In this document: one piece after another, positions 1 through 8,607 of the stretch
Layout of the letters: each line of letters starts with the position of its first letter
How positions within the stretch are numbered: the stretch's first letter is position 1
Assembly: GCF_000166135.1 (NCBI RefSeq)
Contig: NC_014666.1
Location: 8,122,001-8,186,000, forward strand
Direction of reading: 5' to 3'
Origin: Pseudofrankia inefficax
GTDB taxonomy: Bacteria; Actinomycetota; Actinomycetes; Frankiales; Frankiaceae
Length of the DNA stretch: 64,000 nt
Notes under the pieces: model-generated
Database searches by the model: none
What the model was told of the DNA's origin: nothing
The model's input: the letters and a program-made list of their open reading frames with translations, nothing else
Position numbers and translations under genes: made by a program

Positions 1-761
1 AACCGCGCCAGGACCTCCGGCGTCCCGCTGTGCGCCAGCACCGACAGTGTGGCCCGGCGCGGGCCGGCCCGCCGCTCGTCGGGCGGCCGATCCCCAGGCG
101 TCTGTCTCCCGGAGCCCTGTCCGACCGGTGGCTGTTCGATCGGTGGGAAGGTGACGCGGATCCGGACCCAGCCGGACAGTCCCGGGACCGTCGCCAGCCC
201 CAGCGTCGGAAATGCCAGCGCACCGTCCAGGGCGTGCGCGACGACGTCGCACTCGCGGCCGAGGAGCAGGGCCGCTGCGGCCGACAAGGTGCCGAAACAG
301 CCCAGCTGCGCGGCCAGGGTGCCGGAGCCAAGGCCGGCCCGACGCCGCGGCGCTTCCGGCCGGTTCGTCTCTGGGCCATGCCCGAACAGCAGTCGCAGGC
401 AGCCCATCCCCCAGGCACCGATCTGCGGGTGCAGCAGCAGCCGGTCCACCTCGGCTCGATCCGCCCGGTGCGACGCCCGCAGCTGCGCCAACGACGCGTC
501 GAGCTCTGCGAGCCCGGCCAGGTCAGGGCGGCGTTCCGCGGCGGCGCCGGCGAGCGCCTGGATGAGCAGCATGCGCCGGCTGAGCTGCCCGGCTCGCAGC
601 GTGGCGAGGTCTCCGTGGCCGGCGGCGATGGCGTCGAACTCGTCAACGGCGAGGCGATGCCTGGTCAGGCCCGGGTGGCCGCTCGGGCGCGACTCGGCCG
701 CGGACGCCTGCCCCGCGGGGTCGCCGGCAGGTTCGGTCGGCCCAGGGTCAGTAGTCAGCAC
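1..761 (-). CDS. HExxH-type peptide hydroxylase-like partner of FxsB (3'-truncated by window edge)
   Basis: The minus frame stays open from a GTG at 761 to the window edge, about 253 codons. The readable part contains HRLAVDEFDAIAAGHGD, then RSRRM-like basic helices (QLSRRMLLIQAL) and LLHPQIGAWGMGCLRLL. These resemble the region between the radical SAM half and the HExxH motif in full-length FxsB proteins (NCBI 'aKG-HExxH-type peptide beta-hydroxylase' family). The HExxH motif itself is not in the visible part, so the activity is inferred. The GTG overlaps the end of the upstream maturase gene by 7 nt, so the two are translated together. In most FxsB proteins known to me both modules are one chain of about 750 aa; here they are two ORFs. 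Plus-strand ORFs over this stretch are antisense shadows. Confidence 0.62.
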   Translation of the reverse strand, partial: MLTTDPGPTEPAGDPAGQASAAESRPSGHPGLTRHRLAVDEFDAIAAGHGDLATLRAGQLSRRMLLIQALAGAAAERRPDLAGLAELDASLAQLRASHRADRAEVDRLLLHPQIGAWGMGCLRLLFGHGPETNRPEAPRRRAGLGSGTLAAQLGCFGTLSAAAALLLGRECDVVAHALDGALAFPTLGLATVPGLSGWVRIRVTFPPIEQPPVGQGSGRQTPGDRPPDERRAGPRRATLSVLAHSGTPEVLAR

Positions 762-2092
762 TGGGGCGCCCTCCGCAGGCCGGTGAGATCCGCACGCACA
801 CGAGCCTCGATATGCCGAACCAGGCGGAAGAGGTCCGGGCAGTAGACGGACGGGTTTCTGAAGCCCGAACCCACCCGATAGCGATGCGGATAGTAGCCAC
901 CGCCGCAGATGCGACCGACGGAGCACGCCTGGCAGCTCTCACAGAGCGCCTCGGCACCGATCTGCCGGGCGATGATGGACGTCAAGCCGAGCGCGTCGTC
1001 GAAACTGTGGTTGAAGATGTCGAGCCCGGTGGCGGCGGCCCGGTCATAGGCGGACTTCAGTGTGTCCACCTGCTCCACCGCGCCGTCCGTTTCCACCACC
1101 ACCAGCCCAACCGGTGAAAGCCCAATGGCCTCCAGCCGGCTGGCGCCGCCGAGCACGAGCTGAATTATTTCCGCGAAAAGCCGGATGTTGGTCTCCTGTC
1201 GCGGCGCCGAATACCAGCGGTCGAACAGGGGAATCAACCACTCCGCATAGGGAGTGCTCTCGTTGGGAGTTCGCCCGGCGGGCGGAGTGTTCCAGTTACC
1301 ATGCGGGAGCAGGACATCGACGGCCGGCGGCGCCCAGGCGAGGAACTCGTCGTACAGCGCAAGAGGGTCGGTGTCGAGGTCGACGACAGCCAGCAGACCC
1401 GCGAAGATGCGCCGGTAAGGCGCGGACGTCAGGAGCTCCAAGGCCTCGCGCACCCGCGGGTAGCTGCGACGGCCGTCCGCGAACCGGCGATGCCGGTCGT
1501 GGGCGCCGGACGGGCCGTCCAGGCTCACGCAGACCGCGATGTCCCGCTCAACGAGCAGGTCCAGCAACCCGGCTCGCAGGGCGACACCGTTGGTCTGCGT
1601 GACGATCCGCACCCGGACTGGCGGGGGAATCTGTCGGCGCAGCTCGTCAGCCAGCCAGCCGACGAAGTCCGCTCCGGCCAGCAGCGGTTCACCGCCGTGC
1701 AGCACGATCTCGACCTGCGACAGGCCATGGGTGCGGGTGTGCTCGGCAATGCGCCGGATGGCCTGCTCCGCCGTGCGGCGGCTCATTCGGGGCGGTTGTC
1801 GGCGCCACCCGCTGTCCGCCGCCGAGTAGACGTAGCAATAGTCGCACGCCAGGTTGCACCGGCTGTGGATCTTGAGAATGAACTGACGGAACGGTCGGGC
1901 CCGCCAGCCACGCTCACGCAGCGCAGCCACGTCGAGAAGATCGCGCGGCCATTCTGGCGGGCTGGCCGGGGTCTGCGCGGGGCCGGCCACAGCGGGATCA
2001 GTGTGGTCGGGCGGGCTCGTCGTGAGCGGCACGATCTGCACGGTCGTGGTGATACTCGGGCGGTCCCGGACGAGGTCAGATGCTCGAATCAA
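755..2092 (-). CDS. fxsB: FxsB-type radical SAM/SPASM RiPP maturase
   Basis: A 445-aa radical SAM enzyme. The cluster motif CNLACDYCYVY (CxxxCxxC) lies near residue 79, followed by the HGGEPLL and QTNG segments usual for peptide-modifying members. The C-terminus has a Cys-rich SPASM-like region (CESCQACSVGRICGGG then YCPD). FxsB enzymes act on FxSxx-COOH precursors and belong to the three-residue-cyclophane-forming group, which join an aromatic ring to the beta carbon two residues on. A matching precursor lies immediately upstream and overlaps by 17 nt. The start is uncertain: the frame opens with TTG at 2092, inside the precursor gene, with AGGAG 13 nt ahead. The HExxH module normally fused at the C-terminus is a separate downstream ORF. 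Function by family, confidence high for the family and moderate for the exact crosslink. Confidence 0.85.
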   Translation of the reverse strand: MIRASDLVRDRPSITTTVQIVPLTTSPPDHTDPAVAGPAQTPASPPEWPRDLLDVAALRERGWRARPFRQFILKIHSRCNLACDYCYVYSAADSGWRRQPPRMSRRTAEQAIRRIAEHTRTHGLSQVEIVLHGGEPLLAGADFVGWLADELRRQIPPPVRVRIVTQTNGVALRAGLLDLLVERDIAVCVSLDGPSGAHDRHRRFADGRRSYPRVREALELLTSAPYRRIFAGLLAVVDLDTDPLALYDEFLAWAPPAVDVLLPHGNWNTPPAGRTPNESTPYAEWLIPLFDRWYSAPRQETNIRLFAEIIQLVLGGASRLEAIGLSPVGLVVVETDGAVEQVDTLKSAYDRAAATGLDIFNHSFDDALGLTSIIARQIGAEALCESCQACSVGRICGGGYYPHRYRVGSGFRNPSVYCPDLFRLVRHIEARVRADLTGLRRAPQC

Positions 2093-2264
2093 AGCCGGCG
2101 AGTGTCTCCTCGGGATGACTCGCGTCGCGCAGCAACCGTCGCAGAGACTCGGTCAGGACGTCCGCCTCCAGGCCCTCCAGGTCGGCCAGGTCGAGGCCCA
2201 CCAGATCCACCATGGTGGTTTCCACCCCGGCGTCGCTCTCCATCGCGGCGGCTGCCGTGTCCAT
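2076..2264 (-). CDS. fxsA: FxSxx-COOH RiPP precursor peptide
   Basis: A 62-aa peptide ending in G-F-D-S-S-I-stop, which fits the FxSxx-COOH signature (F58, S60, then two residues and the carboxyl end). The middle is an acidic, Leu-rich leader (LVGLDLADLEGLEADV) of the kind bound by maturase recognition domains. ATG at 2264 is chosen because AAGGGGA lies 7 nt upstream. The stop codon lies inside the 5' end of the fxsB frame, so the two genes are coupled. The expected product is a cyclophane between Phe58 and Ser60, by analogy with characterised FxsB systems; this is inference. A perfect palindrome at 2331-2352 lies 67 nt upstream and may regulate it. The ORF extended to 2507 is rejected because it lacks a matching ribosome site. 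Confidence 0.8.
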   Translation of the reverse strand: MDTAAAAMESDAGVETTMVDLVGLDLADLEGLEADVLTESLRRLLRDASHPEETLAGFDSSI

Positions 2265-2330
2265 CGGCGTTCCCCTTCGCCCCGAGGCGCCGACTTCCCC
2301 GGTTCGCGGCCCGGAGGCCATCAGCGGCAC

Positions 2331-2352
2331 GCGGTCATCCTGGGATGACCGC
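2331..2352. promoter_or_regulatory. perfect 22-bp inverted repeat upstream of fxsA
   Basis: Arms GCGGTCATCC and GGATGACCGC are exact reverse complements around a TG centre. The element ends 67 nt before the fxsA start codon and no gene covers it. Size and symmetry suit a dimeric repressor or activator site. No matching regulator gene is visible in the window. Confidence 0.5.
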
Positions 2353-2893
2353 CGCGCGACTAGTCCCCCGACCCGATGGCCTGGTAATGGCGCCTGGCCC
2401 GTCTCGGATGTACTTCTCCCACGGCCGGACGCCGCCGGCCCCCCTACGGTCCGACGGTGGCCCGGTTCGAACGCCCAGTTTCTGGCTGGGCTAGTACCTT
2501 TTGCCAAAGAGCTACCAGCTCCGGCAGGAGCTTGGGCGCCAGCTTAGCGAAGGCGAGGTCGTGAGGCCTCACGGGGGGCCGCGCGGCGTACCTCCGCTAC
2601 ACCGGCGACGCCCCTTTGGACGGAGGATTCCACGGCCTCCGGCTGGGAACGCGAGAGAATTTCGACCGCGCGGCCGCGAACGGAGCGGAACGATGCGGCA
2701 CGCCCGGTCGCGCGTCGAGCGCGGGTGTGGGATGTGCCACCAATACCCTGGTTGTCCGTGGTCGGCTGGCCGGTCCGCGTTACACCGACGTATCGCAATC
2801 CTCAAACTTTACGAAAAACCTTGTTGGGTCAAGTTTGGCCCAATAGGCGGCTGTTCGAGGCTCAACGAGAACGAGACGATGCCTCGCCTATTG
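2353..2893. other. intergenic region between desaturase 3' end and fxsA
   Basis: No credible gene on either strand. Bases 2785-2880 are clearly lower in GC than their surroundings (runs such as cctcaaactttacgaaaaac), and probably hold regulatory or 3' sequence. The ORFs that can be drawn here have no family resemblance and no ribosome site. Confidence 0.5.
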
Positions 2894-4195
2894 TCAGATG
2901 GCCCCGAAACGGCTGGCGGTCGCGCGCCGGCCGAGGGACGCCATGGCCGGCTCGACAGGGCGACGCGGCTGTGCGGGGAGCCTCCTGACCAGATTTTGCC
3001 AGCCTGCTCCCTGACGGGAGGCGCCGGTCCGGCCGACCGGACCGGCGCCGACCAGGCGGCCCGATCGACGCGGCTCACCGACCTCACCGGCCCCGGTATT
3101 CGCGGTGTTCGCGGCGGTCCGCGCGGCCGCGGACGGCGCGGCGGCGGACCGCGTGCCCGGCCCCGGCAGGGCCATCCGCAGGACCCGCTTCCAGACGTTG
3201 GCGGTCTGCCTCGGGAGTGAGCCCGTCGTGTAGGGGATCCCGTACCGCTCGCACAGCGCGCGCACCTGCGGGGCGATCTGGGAGTAACGGTTGCTGGGCA
3301 GGTCGGGGAAGAGATGGTGCTCGATCTGGTGGCTGAGGTTCCCGCTCAGGAGGTGGAAGAGCGGGGGGCCCTCGATGTTGGCCGAGCCGCGGATCTGGCG
3401 CAGGTACCACTCGCCACGTGTCTCGTTCTCGGCCTGCTCGGTGGCGAAGACCTCGACCCCGTCGGGGAAGTGGCCGCAGAAAATGATCGTGTGCGCCCAG
3501 AGGTTACGCACGACGTTCGCGGTCAGGTTGCCGAGAAAGACCGGGAGGAAGGCCGGACCGGCCAGGACCGGGAATACCAGGAAGTCCTTCAGGACCTGCC
3601 GTCCGCCCTTGCGCAGCACAGCGCCGAACTGGCTGAGGACCTCTTTCCAGCTCTTCTCGCCGTTCCAGGCCCGATCGACCTCGACGTCGAAGATCGCGAT
3701 GCCCCACTCGAACGTCGCCGCGAGGCCGAGGTTGTAGAGCGGCTGCGCGAGGTATACCGGGTTCCAGCGCTGGCCCGGCGTCATCCGCAGGATGCCGAAG
3801 CCGATGTCGCGGTCCTTGCCGAGCACGTTCGTGAACGTGTGGTGCCGATAGTTGTGCGCCTGCCGCCAGTGGCCGGCCGGGGACACCGCGTCCCATTCCC
3901 AGGTGGTGGACTGGATTCTGGGATCGCCCATCCAGTCCCATTGCCCGTGCAGGACGTTGTGGCCGATCTCCATGTTGTCGAGGATCTTGGCGGTCGTCAG
4001 CATCGCGGTGCCCGCGATCCAGGCCGGCGGCAGGAAGCCGGCGAACATCGTGATCCGCCCGCCGAGCTCCAGGAGGCGCTGAGCGCCGATCACCCTGCGG
4101 ATGTAGCGCGAGTCATTCTCGCCGAGGCTGGCCACCACCGAGGCTCGAAGCTGGTCGAGCTCGTGGCCCAGCTCCTCGATCTCCGCCTTGGTCAT
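2894..4195 (-). CDS. acyl-lipid/acyl-CoA fatty acid desaturase (DesA3-like)
   Basis: A 433-aa membrane di-iron desaturase. The three histidine boxes are present: HNVLH at residues 79-83, HNYRHH at 114-119 and HQIEHH at 289-294, with hydrophobic spans between (FAGFLPPAWIAGTAML; FLVFPVLAGPAFLPVFLGNL). It introduces a double bond into a fatty acyl chain, using electrons from the reductase encoded just upstream. This pairing matches DesA3 (Rv3229c) and its reductase Rv3230c in mycobacteria. The final 85 or so residues are low-complexity Ala/Arg/Gly-rich and exceed the usual family length. ATG 4195 is used here, but a TTG at 4213 has the better ribosome site (AGGGAG 6 nt away) and adds six residues. 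Confidence 0.88.
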   Translation of the reverse strand: MTKAEIEELGHELDQLRASVVASLGENDSRYIRRVIGAQRLLELGGRITMFAGFLPPAWIAGTAMLTTAKILDNMEIGHNVLHGQWDWMGDPRIQSTTWEWDAVSPAGHWRQAHNYRHHTFTNVLGKDRDIGFGILRMTPGQRWNPVYLAQPLYNLGLAATFEWGIAIFDVEVDRAWNGEKSWKEVLSQFGAVLRKGGRQVLKDFLVFPVLAGPAFLPVFLGNLTANVVRNLWAHTIIFCGHFPDGVEVFATEQAENETRGEWYLRQIRGSANIEGPPLFHLLSGNLSHQIEHHLFPDLPSNRYSQIAPQVRALCERYGIPYTTGSLPRQTANVWKRVLRMALPGPGTRSAAAPSAAARTAANTANTGAGEVGEPRRSGRLVGAGPVGRTGASRQGAGWQNLVRRLPAQPRRPVEPAMASLGRRATASRFGAI

Positions 4196-4235
4196 CTCGC
4201 GTGTGTCCGGCAACGTGGCTCCCTGCGCTAATGAA

Positions 4236-5345
4236 CTAAAGATCGATGTCGACGTCGCCGGCAGCCGCCGACACGCAGGTCTGGATGAGGTCGCCGGGCT
4301 CGCCGTGCTCCACACCGGTGCGCAGGTCCCGGACCTGGCCGGAGCCGAGCCGGACGACGCACGTGCGGCAGATACCCATCTGGCAGCCGCTCGGCATCAG
4401 CACCCCGGCACGCTCGCCGGCGGACAGCAGCGGCGTGGCCGCGTCCGTGGCCACCCGGCGGCCGCTGCGGGTGAAGTGCACGCTGCCCTCGGCGGCCGGG
4501 CCGGCGTCGAGACCGGCGAGCGCCGGGCGGAACCGCTCGACGCGCAGCCGGTCGGGGACGCCGGTCTCGTGCCACAGCGTCTCGGCCGCGGCCAGCAGGC
4601 CGGACGGCCCGCACGCCCAGGTGGATCGCCGCGCCCAGTCCGGGCACGCCGCCAGCAGGTCCGCCAGAGGCGGGCGCTCGCGGTCGGCCGCCTGCGCGGT
4701 GCCGGCTCCCGGGCGGGTGTAGTGCTCATGCAGCCGTAGCCGCGTGCGCCGGGCCGCCAGCCCGCGCAGCTCAGCACCGAAGATCACATCCGCGCGGGAA
4801 CGGGCCAGGTGCAGCATCACGATGTCGGGCATCTCGCCGCGCAGTTCGAGATCGCGCAGCATCGACATCACCGGCGTGATCCCGCTGCCTGCGGTCAGGA
4901 AGAGAATCCGGTCGGGGAGTGTTCGCGGTAGTACGAACTCCCCGGCCGGCGAATCGAGGCGCACGACGGTGCCTGGCGACACCCCGAAGACGAGCTGGCC
5001 CGACACGCGGCCGCCGTCGACCGCCTTCACCGTGATCTCGAAGCAGCCGTCCGGACGGCCCGGTGCGGACGACACCGAGTACGTGCGCTGCCGCCACACG
5101 CCGGCCACCCGGACCGCGGTCCCGACGTACTGGCCGGCGCGGTGCTCCCGCCAGCCCCGCCCGGGTCTGATCGTCAGCGTGGCGGCGTCGGGGGTCTCCG
5201 GCCGCACGGCCTCGACCCGGCCCCAGAGCTGGCGGCGCGACCAGAGCGGATTGACGAGCTCGACGAAGTCATCCAGCCGCAGGGGAGTCATCAGCAGCGA
5301 CGCGGCGTTCGACGCCAGTCTGTACGGGGCGGTTCGCACGCTCAC
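4236..5345 (-). CDS. ferredoxin-type oxidoreductase, electron donor to desaturase
   Basis: A 369-aa FAD/NAD(P)H reductase with a C-terminal plant-type 2Fe-2S domain. The FAD motif RTYSVSS and the nucleotide-binding stretch LTAGSGITPVMSML lie in the first half, and the cluster ligands CQMGICRTC plus a distal Cys (IQTCVS) near the end. It passes electrons from NAD(P)H through FAD and the iron-sulfur cluster to the downstream desaturase, whose gene follows after a short gap on the same strand. The N-terminal extension (VELVNPLWSRRQLWGRV) is typical of the Rv3230c group. Start is GTG at 5345. The pair is almost certainly one operon. Confidence 0.88.
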   Translation of the reverse strand: MSVRTAPYRLASNAASLLMTPLRLDDFVELVNPLWSRRQLWGRVEAVRPETPDAATLTIRPGRGWREHRAGQYVGTAVRVAGVWRQRTYSVSSAPGRPDGCFEITVKAVDGGRVSGQLVFGVSPGTVVRLDSPAGEFVLPRTLPDRILFLTAGSGITPVMSMLRDLELRGEMPDIVMLHLARSRADVIFGAELRGLAARRTRLRLHEHYTRPGAGTAQAADRERPPLADLLAACPDWARRSTWACGPSGLLAAAETLWHETGVPDRLRVERFRPALAGLDAGPAAEGSVHFTRSGRRVATDAATPLLSAGERAGVLMPSGCQMGICRTCVVRLGSGQVRDLRTGVEHGEPGDLIQTCVSAAAGDVDIDL

Positions 5346-5683
5346 CTCACCCGCGCCGCGTCCGGCGGGCCCGTGATGATCACAGCCGCGCCCCCTCGGT
5401 CGCGCGGGCGGAGGGCCGCCTGCGTCGGCGTGCTCCGGAAGGACCAGGTCTCGGCCCGGGAAGCTACCCGGAACTCAGGCCTCAGGCGCGCGGAGGGCTC
5501 AGCGACGCGCCGCGGCGGCGGTTTCGCTGACAAGGCGGGCGTGACGACGAAAAGGTGGCACACGTGCTCGAATAGCTGCTTAACGTGTCTGCCTCTCAGC
5601 TTGTCACCTGATATCCGGCATCACGCCGTGTGAAAATACGCCGGTAGCCCCGGGAGGCCCGACGTTCTGGGTGCGGGTAGGAC
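5346..5683. other. upstream region of reductase-desaturase operon
   Basis: No gene seen. It holds the promoter side of the minus-strand reductase operon and ends at the terminator of the cold-shock gene. The stretch 5560-5640 is AT-richer than its flanks. I see no clean -35/-10 pair. Confidence 0.4.
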
Positions 5684-5717
5684 AAAAAAGCGCGCGGCCA
5701 GCCGGTCGCGCGCTTTT
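5684..5717 (-). terminator. rho-independent terminator of first cold-shock gene
   Basis: An 11-bp perfect stem (5686-5696 with 5707-5717, GC core flanked by four A-T pairs) and a 10-nt loop. Read on the minus strand it ends in six U residues. It lies 21 nt after the stop codon. Confidence 0.9.
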
Positions 5718-5737
5718 CCGTTCAGGTCTGTGTGTCG

Positions 5738-5941
5738 TCAGACAGGCATGACCTTCTCAGCCTGCGGGCCCTTCTGGCCCTGCACGATCTCGAACTGCAC
5801 GGTCTGTCCCTCGTCAAGCGACTTGTAGCCGTCGGCCACGATCGCGGAGAAGTGGACGAACACGTCCGGGCCGCCCCCGTCCACGGAGATGAAGCCGAAA
5901 CCCTTTTCCGCGTTGAACCACTTAACAGCGCCCTGAGCCAC
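5738..5941 (-). CDS. cold-shock protein, CspA family
   Basis: A 67-aa single cold-shock domain. RNP1 (KGFGFI) and RNP2 (VFVHF) are intact. It is an RNA/ssDNA-binding chaperone that melts secondary structure. GTG at 5941 is the start, with AAGGAG 8 nt ahead. It is a close paralogue of the gene at 9601-9804: about 60 of 67 residues match, and the two share the same ribosome-site context and a conserved upstream leader block. Monocistronic, with its own strong terminator. Confidence 0.95.
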   Translation of the reverse strand: MAQGAVKWFNAEKGFGFISVDGGGPDVFVHFSAIVADGYKSLDEGQTVQFEIVQGQKGPQAEKVMPV

Positions 5942-6024
5942 GAGCGTTCTCCTTGCTAGCTTTCCCGGCTGACGTCTCTCGTCTCCCGGGTCTCGCTCCG
6001 GCCGCAGATCGCTCCACGCTCGGC

Positions 6025-6079
6025 CGTTCCGTTCGACGATGCATGACGCTCACACAGCGGAGAACAGGTAACGCCGCCA
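6025..6079 (-). promoter_or_regulatory. conserved leader block upstream of csp gene 1
   Basis: A 55-bp block that matches 9886-9940 at about 52 positions. It lies 84 nt before the csp start, almost the same distance as in the paralogue (82 nt), while the sequence between block and gene has diverged much more. It is probably a promoter or a structured cold-shock 5' UTR. Confidence 0.55.
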
Positions 6080-6476
6080 TCGTACTCGTCGCCGGCCCCG
6101 CGGGCTCCACCGCGCGCCGGTCCTGGTCCCGGTCCACAGGGCACGAACAGGAAACCGATCGGGCTTGGGCCCCGGACAGGACCGGCATCCCCGAGCAGGC
6201 CAGGGCTGTTCCGACCGAGGGCGCCGCGCGGGCTCGGGTCCCGGTCGGCGCTGTGTGGTGGCGTAGCCTGGCGTAGATCGCCGCACACTCCTGCCACCCG
6301 TTCCATCGTCATACACAACCGACGCTGGACGGCAGCACTACCCAACTGCAACCATCGCCCGACGACAGTCGCATGCCGCCGCGAACGATGCCCCACGGAC
6401 ATGAGGCAGCCTGGGTCGTGACCCATGACTTTGGTGACTCCACCGCACAGATCCCTCCAACAGGCTGGAGTTAGCC
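6080..6476. other. intergenic region between csp leader and sigma gene
   Basis: No gene supported. It must contain divergent promoters for the cold-shock gene (minus) and the sigma factor (plus). Weak similarity to the region beyond 9940 continues for some tens of bases, as expected of an old duplication. Confidence 0.4.
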
Positions 6477-7688
6477 ATGCAGAGCACGACCCGGGTCGCC
6501 AGCGGACGGGCCCCCACGGGCCGGCGGACCACGACGATCCCGGTTCGTCTCGTAGGCGAGCCTGACGGCGAGAACGGCCTGGGACTGAACGGCACCGGCG
6601 GCGGACGGCCGGAGGTCGACGGCGAGGTAGACGCCAACGACCCCGAGAACAGCGTCGACAACGGCGCGGACGACGCGGCGCAGGACGACGCTCAGGAGGA
6701 CGGCGACGGCGACGCGGCCGACGAGCCGAAGACGCCCGCGCGGCGCCGGGCGGCGACCCGGACGACGGCGACGACGACCGTCTTCGACCCGGTGCGGATG
6801 TACCTCGCGAGCATCGGCAAGACGCCGCTGCTGACCGCCGAGGGCGAGGTCGACCTCGCGAAGCGGATCGAGGCGGGGCTGTTCGCCGGCCACAAGCTGG
6901 AGACCGCGGTCGAGGAGATGTCCCCGGGGCAGCGGCTGGACCTCATCGCCGTCGAGCGGGATGGGCAGGTGGCCGCCCGACAGCTTGTCGAGGCCAATCT
7001 CCGGCTGGTCGTCTCGATCGCGAAACGGTACGCCGGACGCGGGATGCTCTTCCTCGACGTCGTGCAGGAGGGCAATCTCGGCCTCATCCGGGCCGTCGAG
7101 AAGTTCGACTACACCAAGGGCTACAAGTTCTCGACCTACGCCACCTGGTGGGTGCGGCAGGCGATCACCCGGGCCCTGGCCGACCAGTCCCGTACGGTCC
7201 GCCTTCCGGTGCACCTCGTCGAGCTGCTCAACCAGCTGGTCCGGCTGCGCCGGGAACTGCTGATGGAGCTCGGCCGCGAGGCGACCCGGGAGGAGCTGGC
7301 CACGGCCCTCGGCGTCACCGCCAACAGGGTCGACGAGCTTCAGCGCATCTCGCGAGAGCCGGTATCCCTCGACAGCCCGGTCGGCGACGACGCCGACACG
7401 GAGCTCGGCGACCTGATCGAGGACACCGCGGCGATCGAGCCGGTCGAGGCGGCCATGGTCTCCGTTCGGGCGGCGCAGCTGAGTGCCGTCCTGCGCGCCC
7501 TGCCGGACCGGGAGCGCCGGGTGATCCAGCTGAGGTTCGGCCTGGCCGACGGCCAGGTCCACACGCTGGAGGAGATCGGCCGCGAGTTCGGGCTGACCCG
7601 TGAGCGCATCCGCCAGATCGAGCAGCGGACGCTGGCGAAGCTGCGCCATCCCGCGCGGTCCGAGGCCCTGCGCTCGTACCTCGAATAG
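6477..7688 (+). CDS. RNA polymerase sigma factor, RpoD/SigA-SigB family
   Basis: A 403-aa sigma-70 protein. Region 1.2 begins near residue 103 ([17 protein letters not shown]). Region 2 covers about 168-235, with the core-binding and -10-reading segments [12 protein letters not shown] and [15 protein letters not shown]. Region 4 is near 340-395, with the -35-reading helix [16 protein letters not shown]. The first 100 residues are an acidic, low-complexity tail ([19 protein letters not shown]), much shorter than in the principal HrdB. It is therefore probably a group 2 (SigB/Hrd-like) factor, though a principal factor cannot be excluded. GGAG lies 6-7 nt upstream of the ATG. Confidence 0.9.
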   Translation: MQSTTRVASGRAPTGRRTTTIPVRLVGEPDGENGLGLNGTGGGRPEVDGEVDANDPENSVDNGADDAAQDDAQEDGDGDAADEPKTPARRRAATRTTATTTVFDPVRMYLASIGKTPLLTAEGEVDLAKRIEAGLFAGHKLETAVEEMSPGQRLDLIAVERDGQVAARQLVEANLRLVVSIAKRYAGRGMLFLDVVQEGNLGLIRAVEKFDYTKGYKFSTYATWWVRQAITRALADQSRTVRLPVHLVELLNQLVRLRRELLMELGREATREELATALGVTANRVDELQRISREPVSLDSPVGDDADTELGDLIEDTAAIEPVEAAMVSVRAAQLSAVLRALPDRERRVIQLRFGLADGQVHTLEEIGREFGLTRERIRQIEQRTLAKLRHPARSEALRSYLE

Positions 7689-7707
7689 GTCGCCCCGGCG
7701 CGGGCCG

Positions 7708-8565
7708 TCAGGTCGTCGCCACCAGGATGTCCTCCCCGCTCGACGGGCGCAGGCCGTCCGTGCGACCGCTGAAGTAACGCTCGGCGAGGAGCGCCCCCGG
7801 CACGTGCCGAACGTCGGTGAAGCCCGCCTCGCGAGCCAGCGCGACCATCTCGTCGGGCGTGTAGAAGCTGACGAACGGCGTCCCCGAGGCCTGCGCGCCC
7901 TGCTTCGACGTCTGCAGCCCGGCCCGGTCGGCCTCGTCGAGAAGCTCGGGGGGCAGCAGGAACGTCATGGCGAACGTCGAGCCGGGGGCAAGCCCGGCGC
8001 TCTGACGCAGCGTCGCGGCGGTGGCCTCCTTGGAGAGGTACATGGCGACGCCGGTGGAGGCGACGAGCGCCGGCCGCCGGTCGGAGAAGCCGGCGACGGA
8101 CAGCTGCTTCAGCCAGTCACCGCCGGCCTCGAGGTCGACCGGTACGAGTCGCAGCCAGTCGGGGACGCCGTAGCCGAGCTCGACCAGGCGCGCGCCTTTC
8201 CAGGCCTGGGGCCCGGGCTGGTCGACCTCGAAGACCCTCAGCCCCCCGCCAACCTCGGGCCTGCGCTGCGCGAACGTGTCCAGGCCGGCACCGAGGATCA
8301 CGTACTGGCCAAGACCCTGCGCGGCCCGTTCGACGAGCAGGTCCTCGATGAAGCGGGCCCGCGCCACGATGGACGCCCGGAACGGGCTGGTACCGCGCGG
8401 GTCCATGTCCGGCCGGGATCGCCAGCCGTCGTCGGGCCCGACCAGCCGTAGCCCGACCTCATCGACGAAGACGTGCGGCGCCGCATCGGCCTGGACGTGC
8501 AGCGCCCGCCACAGCGCGACTCGGACCGCGGTGCTCTCGGGTGCCTCAGCCTGCCTGTCTGCCAT
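7708..8565 (-). CDS. class I SAM-dependent methyltransferase (TIGR00027/LCMT-like)
   Basis: A 285-aa methyltransferase. The SAM-binding segment is YVILGAGLDTFAQR, with the acidic loop VFEVDQPGPQAWK, both characteristic of the actinobacterial 'putative SAM-dependent methyltransferase' family (TIGR00027, related to leucine carboxyl methyltransferases). The substrate is unknown. It is the last gene of a three-gene minus-strand unit: a 59-aa RHH regulator, a VOC protein, then this gene 42 nt later. GGGAAACGAC before the ATG gives a reasonable ribosome site. Confidence 0.85.
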   Translation of the reverse strand: MADRQAEAPESTAVRVALWRALHVQADAAPHVFVDEVGLRLVGPDDGWRSRPDMDPRGTSPFRASIVARARFIEDLLVERAAQGLGQYVILGAGLDTFAQRRPEVGGGLRVFEVDQPGPQAWKGARLVELGYGVPDWLRLVPVDLEAGGDWLKQLSVAGFSDRRPALVASTGVAMYLSKEATAATLRQSAGLAPGSTFAMTFLLPPELLDEADRAGLQTSKQGAQASGTPFVSFYTPDEMVALAREAGFTDVRHVPGALLAERYFSGRTDGLRPSSGEDILVATT

Positions 8566-8607
8566 GTCGTTTCCCTTTCCCAGCGCTCGGCTCCCGGTTC
8601 CCCGCGG

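Noticed and set aside
30..845. Plus-strand ORFs of 245-271 aa at the left end
   Set aside because: Antisense to the HExxH-partner frame, Arg/Pro-rich, no motif or ribosome site.
6471..7649. A 392-aa minus-strand ORF under the sigma factor
   Set aside because: Mirror frame of a clear RpoD-family gene; composition only reflects the complement.
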